Assembly: GCA_001510575.1 (NCBI GenBank)
Contig: LNGK01000012.1
Coordinates: forward strand, 766,389 to 830,388
Length of the DNA: 64,000 nt
Reading direction: 5' to 3'
Source of the DNA: Knoxdaviesia capensis
Lineage: Eukaryota > Ascomycota > Sordariomycetes > Microascales > Gondwanamycetaceae
The notes under the pieces were generated by a model. It searched no databases, was not told the DNA's origin, and saw only the letters and a program-made list of their open reading frames with translations. The translations under genes were made by a program, and so were the position numbers. Below are positions 1-9,642 of this stretch, one piece after another (within the stretch, counting starts at the first letter, position 1; each line of letters starts with the position of its first letter).

Positions 1-2042
1 CCATAGTAGATGCGGATCAGGCCACGTTCAAGATCGGCGTTTGAACCAGCCAAGATGGACTCCAGATGAGCAACCCGTGAGGATGCCCGGTCTGCCACCA
101 GCTCTTCAACCGCGTCCTGGCGCTCAGCAAGCGCTGTCCGATCCAGTAGCGGCCGGCCGACCCACTTTCGTAGGAGACGTTGACCGTAGCGCGTCCGGGT
201 TTTGTCTAGCGCCCAGAACAAGCTCCCGCGCTCAGCATGGTCCGTGGCATTCCGGTACACTTCGAGACTCTCGAGAGTGGTGCCGCTGAGTAGCATGTGC
301 GACCGGGTGCTGAAGCTTTGGAAGTACTTGGTCAGGGTAAAAATGTGCTGCAGGCCGTACTCGGTAAGATGCTTGATCATAGCCGACAAGCAGATGGTCA
401 CCTGCTCAGGGAGTTTGAGCACCTTCTCCAACAGAGACGCAGCCGTGGCTGTATCGGAGTCGGAGCCCGGGGTTGTAGTGGGTTGGGTGGTGCTGGCGGC
501 CGCGACCTGGTCAGCATAGAACTGTGTAACGTGTGAATGAGACTCTGCGGCCATTGCCTTGGGACGTGGAATACGCTCAACACGACTGCGATCGCCAAAC
601 ACATTTGTCTTGCTCATCGACAGGTGCTGCACCAGCTTTTCTGTTCCAGGGGTCAGGTCTCCCACAATCAGGAACTCGCACGGCGAAATATGCAGCAATC
701 GGGTTTCAACCTCGCTGCGCATGAAGCCATCCTCAAAGCTATCGTAGATAATGTCGCCAGTGGCCGGCTGCACCGCGATAATCCCAACGTCGACTTTCTC
801 GTCGGTACCGGCCGCGCCCTTAGTTGGTACCTCAGTGATGGCCAACAGATATCCGGCAGATGGGGCAGATGAGATGCTCGCGTTCTGCTCCGCCTCGCTC
901 ATGTCCTCCACGTACGTTCCCTTCGTGTATATGTTGGTGAGCTTGCGCACGAACGGGGCATTGCGGTTGTCTCCGGCCTTCTTGAGGGCTGCTGTTTCAA
1001 CCTGACGCACAATTCCAACTTTGTGGCCGGCAGCGACAAGTCGTTTCGCGTGAACGGGGAGTCGGTGAACTGGGATACTGGCCGAGGCAAACTTCTCCAG
1101 ATGGGCTTCGGAGGGGTCTAAAAAATGAGTGCCAGGGGATGTCAGCAATGAGCGACTTTCGACGTTGTAGACTCGATAGTGGGGTGGGTACTCACGCTCA
1201 TCATATCTGAGTTTGCCAGGAATGCACACGATGCTGAGTTCCTTTGCCGCAATCCGGGCATCCTCCCCAAAAAACCGGAATTTGTAGCCGACTTCGACAA
1301 TCAGAATCGTGTCCAGATGCTTCCGCTTGATATCGAGGAACTGAGTTTCCATGGGTGTAAGCTTCGCCTTTCCACCTTTTCCGGCAGCTTTCTTCCCCTT
1401 CGCGACCGGAGCCGGTGGCTCATCCTGACCGTCTTCATCTTCTCCACCATCTTCATCGTCGCCGTCCCCAGTTGCCACAGCGCTGGTATCTGGGTTCCAG
1501 CGCCGGCGATACGACATCATGCTATCAGGGTGGCCAAGCTTCTTCACAAATCGCCGATGAAGCTCCTCGCGTTCAGCTTTCGAGATTGAGCTGTCGGGGG
1601 TGGGCTGCGAACTCGAGCCCAGGACAAACTTCTCTGTTCGGCTGCTGTGCGGAATAGGGGCGACGTCGACCGCCGGGGTTAGAGGTTCGATTTCAGCAGC
1701 AGCCGGTGCTTCCTCGGTTGGCTTTTCGTCGACGCCGTCAACATAGTCAGAATCTTCTTCGTCGTCATCGTTAACTAACCGTCGCTTTCGGCTGGGCTTC
1801 GGTCGCTTCGCAAGATTCTCGGACACATTGACGTTGTTGTCGGTAACGACTTCGCTTAACGGGCGTTTCTTGAGCAGTTCGCTGCCAGTACTGGCTTTCT
1901 CTTTGGGGCGAAGAGGACTACTCGAATGGGGAATTGCGGCGCGGGTTTGGCTTGGTGCTGGGGAGGACAAGGTGTTTTTCGGTGAGAAGAAGCTGGTGAG
2001 TGATTGCTGCTTCTTGGCCTGCGACTTCGCTGGCGGAGCCAT
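1..2042 (-). CDS. msh3: DNA mismatch repair protein Msh3, N-terminal part (3' end beyond the left edge)
   Basis: Partial gene. Exons are 1196-2042 and 1-1117 (continuing off the window), joined over an intron at 1118-1195 with a GTGAGT donor, a CTGAC branch site and a TAG acceptor. Msh3 pairs with Msh2 as MutS-beta and recognises insertion/deletion loops in the nucleus. The start gives MAPPAKSQAKKQQSLTSFF, which contains a PIP-box-like QQSLTSFF for PCNA binding. A basic, acidic-rich linker follows. Next comes the MutS mismatch-binding domain, with GYKFRFFGEDARIAAKEL, ASIPVHRLPVHAKRLVAAG and VGIVRQVETAALKKAGDNR. The connector domain carries VGIIAVQPATGDIIYDSF, and the start of the core/lever region has RYGQRLLRKWVGRPLLDR. 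The ATPase domain lies outside the window. GYKFRFFGEDA and the spacing to ASIPVHRL favour Msh3 over Msh6. The neighbouring monooxygenase is divergent and shares the 511-bp intergenic region. Confidence 0.93.
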   Translation of the reverse strand, partial: MAPPAKSQAKKQQSLTSFFSPKNTLSSPAPSQTRAAIPHSSSPLRPKEKASTGSELLKKRPLSEVVTDNNVNVSENLAKRPKPSRKRRLVNDDDEEDSDYVDGVDEKPTEEAPAAAEIEPLTPAVDVAPIPHSSRTEKFVLGSSSQPTPDSSISKAEREELHRRFVKKLGHPDSMMSYRRRWNPDTSAVATGDGDDEDGGEDEDGQDEPPAPVAKGKKAAGKGGKAKLTPMETQFLDIKRKHLDTILIVEVGYKFRFFGEDARIAAKELSIVCIPGKLRYDEREYPPHYRVYNVESRSLLTSPGTHFLDPSEAHLEKFASASIPVHRLPVHAKRLVAAGHKVGIVRQVETAALKKAGDNRNAPFVRKLTNIYTKGTYVEDMSEAEQNASISSAPSAGYLLAITEVPTKGAAGTDEKVDVGIIAVQPATGDIIYDSFEDGFMRSEVETRLLHISPCEFLIVGDLTPGTEKLVQHLSMSKTNVFGDRSRVERIPRPKAMAAESHSHVTQFYADQVAAASTTQPTTTPGSDSDTATAASLLEKVLKLPEQVTICLSAMIKHLTEYGLQHIFTLTKYFQSFSTRSHMLLSGTTLESLEVYRNATDHAERGSLFWALDKTRTRYGQRLLRKWVGRPLLDRTALAERQDAVEELVADRASSRVAHLESILAGSNADLERGLIRIYY

Positions 2043-2553
2043 CGTAGCAATCGTAAACGCAAGATTCGGCAGAACGAAAAGTTAATCAAGGAGTCGAAAT
2101 GGGCGTTTAAAACAGTTATATCAATGTCTTGTGAAGGTTATGGGGGGTTGTGCTTGTCTTGATTGGAGAGTTCGACGCTCATGAGCAGAAATAAAAACCA
2201 AGACGGGGAATTCCAGAACCAAATAATGGCGCCTGCCTCTCGTTCAGCCTTGGTCTTGATTGCACTTTCCATCCAGGCTTGGACAAGACGCGTTGGACGC
2301 GTAGAGTGCAGAAATCAAGACAACAGTTAAGCGAAGATCTCCCGCCAAAAGGAATGTTAGGGTTACCATAGGGTTACAATTTCCTTGGTTGGTTCAAAGT
2401 GGTGCTGGAATTGGTTGATGATACTCGCATCTTTTTGATGTGAATCGCAAGTAGGGCGGTCTTCATGAGAGTGCGGCTCTTCGAAGAATTGGTAATACCA
2501 TCAAGCTTTGCACCCGTTGCGCCTTGAAATTCCGGTGATTTTCCAGCAGAGCC
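2043..2553. promoter_or_regulatory. Shared divergent promoter region of msh3 and the flavin monooxygenase
   Basis: This is the 511-bp gap between two divergent start codons. No gene is visible. Two telobox-like motifs, TTAGGGTTA (2357-2365) and ATAGGGTTA (2368-2376), lie about 180-195 bp upstream of the monooxygenase start and 315-335 bp upstream of msh3. No TATA box is convincing. Confidence 0.5.
2357..2376 (+). promoter_or_regulatory. Pair of telobox-like TTAGGGTTA motifs
   Basis: TTAGGGTTA at 2357-2365 is followed after two bases by ATAGGGTTA at 2368-2376. Such motifs are bound in other fungi by Myb-domain telobox factors of the Tbf1/Teb1 type. That this pair is functional is an inference from the tandem arrangement in a divergent promoter. 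Confidence 0.3.
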
Positions 2554-4983
2554 ATGTCAAAAACAGTTTGTATCGTGGGTAAGCTTTTCTTTCACAGATG
2601 TTCTCTTTAGATCAATCTAGCAAATACTGACGCTCAGTCTGGATGGCAATGCAGGAGCCGGTCCTGCGGGGCTGGTTGCCGCAAAGACGCTCTTATACAA
2701 TGCTCCGCCGGGTGTTTTCAATGTTACGATATACGAGTCGCGCAAAAGACTGGGTGGCCTGTGGCCGAACCACCCGGACGACGACTCGAGTGCCGTGCCG
2801 CCGACGATGTCTGCAAACGTATCGCGGCATACGCAGGCGTTCAGTGACTTTGCGTGGGACGAGAGTCTGCCACACTTTCCGCGGGCGTGGATGATCGGCC
2901 AGTATCTGGAAAAGTATATGCAGGCGTACCCTGGCGCGAACATCAAGCTGGGACATAAAGTTACAAACGCGGCGCTGAACGCCGACGGTAGCTGGAAAGT
3001 TTCAACAACGAGCGACTCTGGGCCTGAAACATCGGTGTTCGACTACCTGTTGGTCGCCTCTGGGTTCTTTGGCAAGCCGTATGTTCCGCCGTTTATGGAG
3101 GGGGCCTCACAGGTTCGGACTTGCCATAGCAGCGAGTATCGGACTCTTGAGGGACTCTTGGGCTCCGGAGCGACACCAAAAGGCCGCAAAATTGTTATTG
3201 TGGGTGGTCAACTGTCGGGGGTTGAGCTTGCTGGAACTCTTGCTACACATCTCTCGTCCGCGATCCACTCCCCGAAAGCTCCGCCGATTCCGGATCCAGA
3301 GCAGTATTCTATACACCATGTAATGCCGAATCCTGCGTGGATATTTCCCCTTCACACGCCCGTCAAGGTATGTCTTCCTCATAATTCTATTTTATACTCA
3401 TATTGCCATAAGTATATAGAGATACTGTTTCTAACCTAATAGTTGTATACCAGCCGACTGTGGGAGGTACTCCGTTTGTCCCCATGGACTTCAACTTTGC
3501 AAACATTAGTAATAAGCCGCGGCCATTTTTCAACTCGCAAGGAGTCATGACGGAGGAGATATCGGCCAAAACACACGAGTTCTTTCATAACCTCCTAGGA
3601 ACTGCGCAATCCGAGTATTCTCCCGCCCTGGCTATGGATCGCGGGGATGCATCGACTAGCAAGCCCTACATGGCAATCAGCCAGACGTATCTGGAGTTTG
3701 TCCGAGAGGGGCTTATCACCGTGCACAATGGCCGTTTGGAAGGAGTGGACGGAACGTCGGTCCAGATCTTGCCTGAATCATCTCCGTTGCAAACCCTAAC
3801 CGAAGTGGCCGCTGTAATCGCTGCCACGGGCTTCGAACCGTCGCCCCAAATCTCCTATCTACCCGAAGACGTCCTTGCAGCCCTCAGCTTCAGCCCAACA
3901 AACCCTGCGGTACCACTAGCCCTCGCATTCCACGGTTCTCACCACCCCAAGCTTCCAACGCTTGGATTCGTCGGGTTCTACCGGAGCCCGTACTGGTCGA
4001 TCATGGAAATGCAGGCTCGAATGGTCGCGGCCCTCTGGACACCGGAAAGCGCCGCACCCAAGCCCACGAACCTGGCGCGGAAACTCGCTGAAGACACCTC
4101 AATTGCGCGGATGCTCGACATTCGCGACAATCCGCGGCTCAGTCAGTTTCCCATGGGCGATACGCTGTATCTACTACACGAATTTGCCGAGGCTCTAGAC
4201 CTGGTCGCGGCGCCGGCCCTGGAGCCCCCTCTCCCGGCGGTATCTACCAGCGGGCTACCGTTCGACATGTTTACCGGCGCGCGATTCACATCTCCCAGGG
4301 CGTCTGAGGCTGCGCAGGCCGCAGTGCAGAAAGCCCTTACTGCAACCCACGAGACCGCAACACAGGCTCTCATGGGCACCAATTTTGTCGCTGCAGCCGT
4401 GTTCCGTAGCCTCCAGGGCACTTGGCAGCTGGAGCGCGGCCTGACCAGCCGGCTGCCCACCCACCCCAGCGGGCATTTTAGCGGGACTGCGACGTTCCAG
4501 CTACGACACGCAACCCCCGATGGCGTCGAGTGTGCAACAACTCCGTCAACTGGCGCGGTGAAAGATATTTCGGTCGTGGATACGGAGTACCATCCCACGG
4601 ACTTGGAGTATCTGTACATCGAGACTGGACAGTTCCGCGCTGATAACGGGCTTGTCTTCCAAGCTACGCGGCGCTATGTCTGGCGATATAACGAGGCCGA
4701 TGACCGCTTGAGCGTCTGGTTCGTGCGGACTGACGATTCTAAGCGCGCCGACTACTTGTTCCACAACGTCGAGTTCGTGCCGCCAGATGCTGCCGCCGCA
4801 GCTTCCACCACGGGCCCGGCGAGCTGGAAGGCTAAAGCGGGGCATTTGTGCATTGACGATTTCTATGACGTCGCTTATGATTTTGTGTTTTCTGGCGCGC
4901 ACTTGCGAACTTGGAATCTTGAGTATACAGTGAGGGGCCCTAAGAAAGATTATACGATAAAGGGCGAGTATAAGCGGATGTAG
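2554..4983 (+). CDS. Class B flavin monooxygenase (FMO-like) with a C-terminal DUF6314-like domain
   Basis: Three exons (2554-2578, 2655-3367, 3454-4983) encode about 755 aa. The 25-nt first exon supplies MSKTVCIVG, and splicing completes the FAD-binding GxGxxG motif (VGAGPAG). Further FMO features are GGLW (flavin end), FFGKPYVPPF followed by HSSEY (an FMO fingerprint-like stretch), a second nucleotide-binding loop VIVGGQLSG and the late ATGFEPSP motif. The first about 510 residues therefore look like an FAD- and NAD(P)H-dependent monooxygenase. The last about 150 residues (FRSLQGTWQLERGL, then RRYVWRYNEADDRLSVWFV, ending near DYTIKGEYKRM) resemble the DUF6314 family, a beta-rich domain of unknown function. 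Substrate is unknown. Intron donors are GTAAGC and GTATGT. The DUF assignment is from memory of the motif pattern and needs a profile search. Confidence 0.85.
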
Positions 4984-5628
4984 ATATGAGAAACGGATAA
5001 ACTTGGATACGACAGCGTTAAGCTCGCAACCGAAAAAGAACATTTATATTCATTGCAGGGAGCAAATAGTCCACTCTTCTGATTCACCACACGCATGTAA
5101 CGTAATTGTGAACAATGTGCAGCTGACGAAGATACACAGTGTACACATCAAAACGACTGCATAGGATGGTATAACACCACTTCTTGGAAGCCCTAGTGTG
5201 GTAAATAGGACAGCAGCGTTGAAAGGACCGTACGGAAGGGTTGTTGAAAGCCTCTATGAGAACGGCTGTTCTGCGGATGGTTTCCAACAAAAATTCGGGT
5301 TGGTCGTATTTGCCTATGTACTACACACAAGCTGCTTGCTGATATCTCAACAGCCCAGAAGTGTTTCAGTAGGTTGGCGGCCTCGGGAGATGGGCGAAGC
5401 GTCGTCTCGTTTAGGGGAGGATATCATGGGAGGCAAATGATACATAGGGCAGTCGGACAGCCTGGCGCGGATACAGAAGTGCAGTCTGAGGCAACCCAGA
5501 AGGTGTTTGCGTGTGACCAGAAGTGAAAAGTTATGTGGCAAACAGATGAAAAACGTCAAGCAGCCGTTCCACAAGAGGCATAGACCTGGGGTTGGAAACC
5601 AACGGCGACGTCGACTATTTATGCCAAA
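4984..5628. other. Convergent intergenic region
   Basis: This is 645 bp between the monooxygenase stop and the stop of the minus-strand Erv26/Svp26 gene, so it should carry both 3' untranslated regions. Short ORFs here have no recognisable content. No terminator hairpin or RNA gene is visible. Confidence 0.5.
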
Positions 5629-6427
5629 TCAAACTCCAGAGTGTCGAGTGCTAGATGAAAAAACTTCAATGACAGCTTGCAAGGTCGATTCAACCATGGC
5701 CTTAACGAGACCCTGGCGCTTTGTTCGGCTGTCGGAGCCAAGGTCGGTCGTTTCCATTGTGGGAAGGACGTTATCGCTTGCCGACAAGCTAACAAAGAGG
5801 GAGAAGGGAACCAGCCAAACGCATATGCCAAAGTATGAGGCGATCTGCGCAAACGAAGGGACGTTGGGCTGGTCGTAGATGCTGGACATCCCGCGGTAGT
5901 ATCGGTTCTGAGAGGCCGAGAAGTGCTTGAACCAGCAATAGTGGTTGATGATGACGAGGACTATGACGGCAAGAGGAAACCAGTTAGGACTGCGCACGGG
6001 GTATCACGAATACAAGTGCAACAATTTTGCAAAGACATACCGATTGATGAGATGAACAGCGGGTCGGTTAGTTTTACGAAAGGGAACCGGCGCATGTTGC
6101 CCAGGTAAATGAAGTGTGAGAAGATCCCAAGAGTGGTGAGCATGAACGGGAAGCGATCAATAATCCATAGCAATAGCTGGAGACCCATGACAAAATATAT
6201 TAGGCGCTGGAGGAATCGCTTCGCAAAGACCGTGTGTTCTTCGACGACTTCGGAGATGTAGTACAGGCCAGAGGCTGTGCATAAAACGAGTAACACCAAG
6301 TTAGCCAGTGAGCCACCACCTCAGCGAGAAGACGCCACGTTTAGAAGACAAGCATACCAATAGCCAGGGTAAGAAACCCAAAGCCAAGAATGGTGCCCAA
6401 ATAGCCCACAAGAGGTAGAATCCACAT
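5629..6427 (-). CDS. svp26: Erv26/Svp26-type ER-Golgi cargo adaptor membrane protein
   Basis: Exons 6358-6427, 6041-6274 and 5629-5960 give about 211 aa, close to yeast Svp26/Erv26 (228 aa). The family sits in early secretory membranes and loads type II membrane proteins, such as mannosyltransferases, into COPII vesicles. The protein begins MWILPLVGYLGTILGFGFLT, the first membrane segment. Splicing over intron 6275-6357 completes TLAIASGLYYISEVVEEHT, the most diagnostic stretch of the family. Later segments include LLLWIIDRFPFMLT and, across intron 5961-6040, SSIVLVIINHYCWFKHF. A further hydrophobic segment lies near FGICVWLVPFSLFVSL. The C-terminal tail after LPTMETTD is cytosolic-like and short; an unrecognised last intron could change it. 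It is divergently paired with BUD23. Confidence 0.9.
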
Positions 6428-7149
6428 GGTGTCCAGCTATTTTCAGAAGTGAGACGAGAAGAATCAAGATTATACGTGGAAGGAGGGAAATATCGAGAAA
6501 CGAGAAGAGCTGTGAACAAGCGCTAAGATTTAGAAGAGCACAGATGTGAATAGAACACGCAGTATTGATTAAGAAACGACGAAGGAGAAACCGAGAAGAA
6601 ATGAGAGCAGAGGTATGCAGTGGGAAGCTAAGAAAAGTTGAAAAAAAGAGAAGGGAAGAGAAGGAAGAAGAGACCTGGATGTAGATCTTGGAGGGGGGTT
6701 CATATCACAGGATACGAGAGCAGCTTTTCGAGGGACCAACACCTGTTATGCAAAGAACAGGAGCTTCAATTTTACACGTAAGTGCTTTTCGACACGCGCC
6801 AGGTCGCCAGGTTTCCTCAGAGGCGTCATGGCTTTCAAGGATAAAGTTTAACCCTTGTTTAACCGTGTCGCCGTGATAAGATAAGGATTTTCTCAATACC
6901 CCACCAAAAATTCTACAGAAACATTCAACAGTTCGGTGGTCACATCCAAGTGTTCGCAAAGTTACGGCTCTGTTTATTGCTTGATTTTACTTTAGCATTG
7001 ACTTGCTCAATTTTATGAAGAAAACTATCGAAGACTGGATTTCTAATTTGGGTGTTGTTGGCTGTCCTCCATCTAATTTTTGACCGAACGTCGCTTGTCG
7101 CTTTCAGCCAGCCTCCTCCCTTCCATTCCCTTCCTGTCTATCCTCCAGC
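6428..7149. promoter_or_regulatory. Bidirectional promoter region between svp26 and bud23
   Basis: This is 722 bp between divergent starts. The part next to svp26 (about 6540-6680) is purine-rich on the plus strand, meaning pyrimidine-rich in the svp26 direction. The part next to bud23 (about 7105-7149) is strongly pyrimidine-rich on the plus strand. Both match the usual leader composition of filamentous ascomycete genes. No TATA box or other gene is convincing. Confidence 0.45.
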
Positions 7150-8112
7150 ATGTCTCGGCCTGAGGACTCTCTGTACGTTCGATCCGGCTCATATGGGAGC
7201 ACACATGCTGCTTTGGATCATATGATAGCTGTTCAATTTTTATATGCAAGGTTGCTAACCCTCTCCGTTCGTTTGTTTGTCTTCAGCGCCGCGGACATCC
7301 ACTATGATGACACTGAGGCACGCAAATACACCACAAACTCTCGTATCCAAAACATTCAGGCATCGATGACCCGCCGCGCACTCGAGCTCCTCGATCTCAA
7401 AACACCCTCGTTAATCCTCGATGTCGGCTGTGGCAGCGGCCTCTCCGGCGAGATCCTGTCCGCCGTACCGCCTGAGCAGGGTGGCCCGCACATGTGGATC
7501 GGCATGGACGTCTCGCCATCGATGCTCGACATTGCCCTACAACGCGATGTGGAGGGCGACTTGATACTCGCCGACATTGGCCAAGGTGTCCCGTTCCGCG
7601 CGGGTGCCTTCGACGCCGCCATCAGCATCTCCGCTATCCAGTGGCTGTGCAACGCTGAGAGCAGCGATACGTCCCCCGAGGGCCGACTATCACGGTTCTT
7701 CAACACGCTCTACGCTTCTATCCGCCGTGGCGGTCGTGCGGTGTGCCAGTTCTACCCCAAAAACGCCCAACAAAGGGCCATGATAACCCAGGCCGCGGTA
7801 CGAGCTGGCTTCGGTGCCGGTATCCTTGAGGACGACCCCGGTACCAAAAATGTCAAGTTGTACTTGGTCCTGACTGTTGGTAGCGCTGCGGTGGCGGGCA
7901 TCCCGAGAGGAGATATCACGGGTGTTGTTGATGGCATGGAGGGAGTGGACATTGTGGAACACCGCCGGAAGAATACCAAGTCTGGCAAGGGAGAGATCAA
8001 GAAGGGAAGCAAGTTATGGATCCTAAAGAAAAAGGAGCAGATGGAACTCCAAGGCAAAGTTGTCAAAGCGACATCGAAATATACTGGTCGCAAGCGTCGT
8101 CCAGTGTTTTAA
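7150..8112 (+). CDS. bud23: 18S rRNA (guanine-N7)-methyltransferase Bud23
   Basis: Exons 7150-7172 and 7287-8112 encode about 282 aa, matching the 275-281 aa of yeast and human BUD23. The enzyme methylates a guanine in 18S rRNA with S-adenosylmethionine during 40S biogenesis and works with Trm112. After MSRPEDSL the spliced protein continues AADIHYDDTEARKYTTNSR, then the Rossmann motif I LILDVGCGSGLSGEIL, GMDVSPSMLDIA (motif II) and FDAAISISAIQWLCNA. The C-terminus has the lysine-rich WBS-type tail (KKGSKLWILKKKEQ, ending TGRKRRPVF). Intron 7173-7286 (114 bp, GTACGT donor, GCTAAC branch, CAG acceptor) is a multiple of three and has no in-frame stop, so the frame reads straight through it. Homology supports splicing, because the extra 38 residues match nothing expected. 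Confidence 0.94.
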   Translation: MSRPEDSLYVRSGSYGSTHAALDHMIAVQFLYARLLTLSVRLFVFSAADIHYDDTEARKYTTNSRIQNIQASMTRRALELLDLKTPSLILDVGCGSGLSGEILSAVPPEQGGPHMWIGMDVSPSMLDIALQRDVEGDLILADIGQGVPFRAGAFDAAISISAIQWLCNAESSDTSPEGRLSRFFNTLYASIRRGGRAVCQFYPKNAQQRAMITQAAVRAGFGAGILEDDPGTKNVKLYLVLTVGSAAVAGIPRGDITGVVDGMEGVDIVEHRRKNTKSGKGEIKKGSKLWILKKKEQMELQGKVVKATSKYTGRKRRPVF

Positions 8113-9642
8113 ATACCCCCTCAACACCCCTTACATCACTTTTCTTTCTTAACTCTCTTTTTCTATCTTGCTTTTATGATGTTATGGCACAGTTTCAGGA
8201 ATGATGGTTACATATGTCATATGAATCGGCGTTAAATCTTTTTTTCTTTGATGTTAATGTCTTTCTCTTTTTCTCCCAAATATATTAGTATCAAGATGAT
8301 TTCAAATCTTTTAAAGTTCTATGATTTTATAAGATATAGATAATATAGCTTCTGGCATGGCTTGCTAATCACTGCTGATGTTAGACTATCTGAAAGGTTA
8401 GTAGCATAGCAGCCTGTAAGAGATTGTTTAAAATCCCTTCTTAAGAGTAAAGGTTAAGCATAGTAACATTATTCCACTCATGCTTATGTCCCCTAGCTAT
8501 GACTCGAAATTTACGGGGTAAAAAAATAGGTATGAGTACTAAAGCATAGGGCATATTCATAGGAGGGTATAGATTAAAGGTTACAAAGACTCAAGCATGA
8601 TATAACTTCATGTTATATGAGAAATCGTTACATTGTTATCATCGTGAATCATGAGAACAAAACGTTAGATAGATAAGCAAACCAGGTTGACTAGAGAACT
8701 TAAATGTAGAAAATGAACTTATTTGAATCGAAGTAACATAGGAAAAGTAAAAATGAACGTCCAAGCGAAGAAAAGACACCCATGTCATGTCATGAGTCGT
8801 AGGTATCATAGCGATGAACCACGCGCAGCAAGCACACAACGAGAATAGAAAGAAAATAACGAATGGGTGGATATCTGGCCTTGCCAGCCCGACCTACTGT
8901 CATTTCCCAACCTCGGACCCTCCTATCCGAGCCATCACTTCAGGGTAAGACCCAATGAGACAACCGCCGTTTTTGACAGGTGAAAATAGGGGGGATAGGC
9001 ATATCGGGAAGCGAGAGAAAAAGTCAACACCGATGGTCAAGAAACAGAAACAAAATTGAGGAGGGAAAAAGGGAGGAAAACCAGCGACAAATGAAACGAA
9101 AGAAAAGTCATGCTAACTGTAAGAGAGAGACAGAAAGATAAGACAACCAGAGAGAAAACTTCAAAAAGGAAAGAAAATAAAAAGATAATAATCCCGCTTT
9201 TGGTCCTCCCAAAACCTGCCAATCAACATATGGAAAAGAGAGACTCAATACTTTGATCCATGATCGTAAGTAAAGAGACACGCAAAGTAAAACGCCTAGG
9301 ACGACCATTTGAACGCTCTTTGAACCTAACGAAAAAAAGTCCCAGCAGCCAACTCTCCAATCCGAAACACACAAAAACAAAAGGGAGAGAGATAAAAAAT
9401 AAAAATAAAAATTCAAGCAGCAAAGCAGAGAGGGGATAAAGGAGGGTAAAGCGGGGTGGCCGTAGGATAACCATGGAAACAGGCAATTCAGTTGAAACTG
9501 CGGACTCATCCAAGGTTGATGGAAGATGGGTGATTGTTTTCACAAGGAGTCATGAATGTATTGGGTTATACAATCAGAAAAAGGTCGTCCTTAAGAGTCC
9601 GATTAACCTAAACCAAGGATAGAGTAACTCAACCCATAGTGT
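8113..9642. other. Convergent intergenic region, AT-rich
   Basis: This is 1.5 kb between the bud23 stop and the stop of the minus-strand RRM gene. Positions 8200-8700 are clearly AT-rich. Positions 9000-9450 are purine-rich on the plus strand, which is pyrimidine-rich in the sense of the RRM gene 3' UTR. Short ORFs on the minus strand here are rich in Ser, Phe and Leu because of this bias and are not credible genes. Confidence 0.5.
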
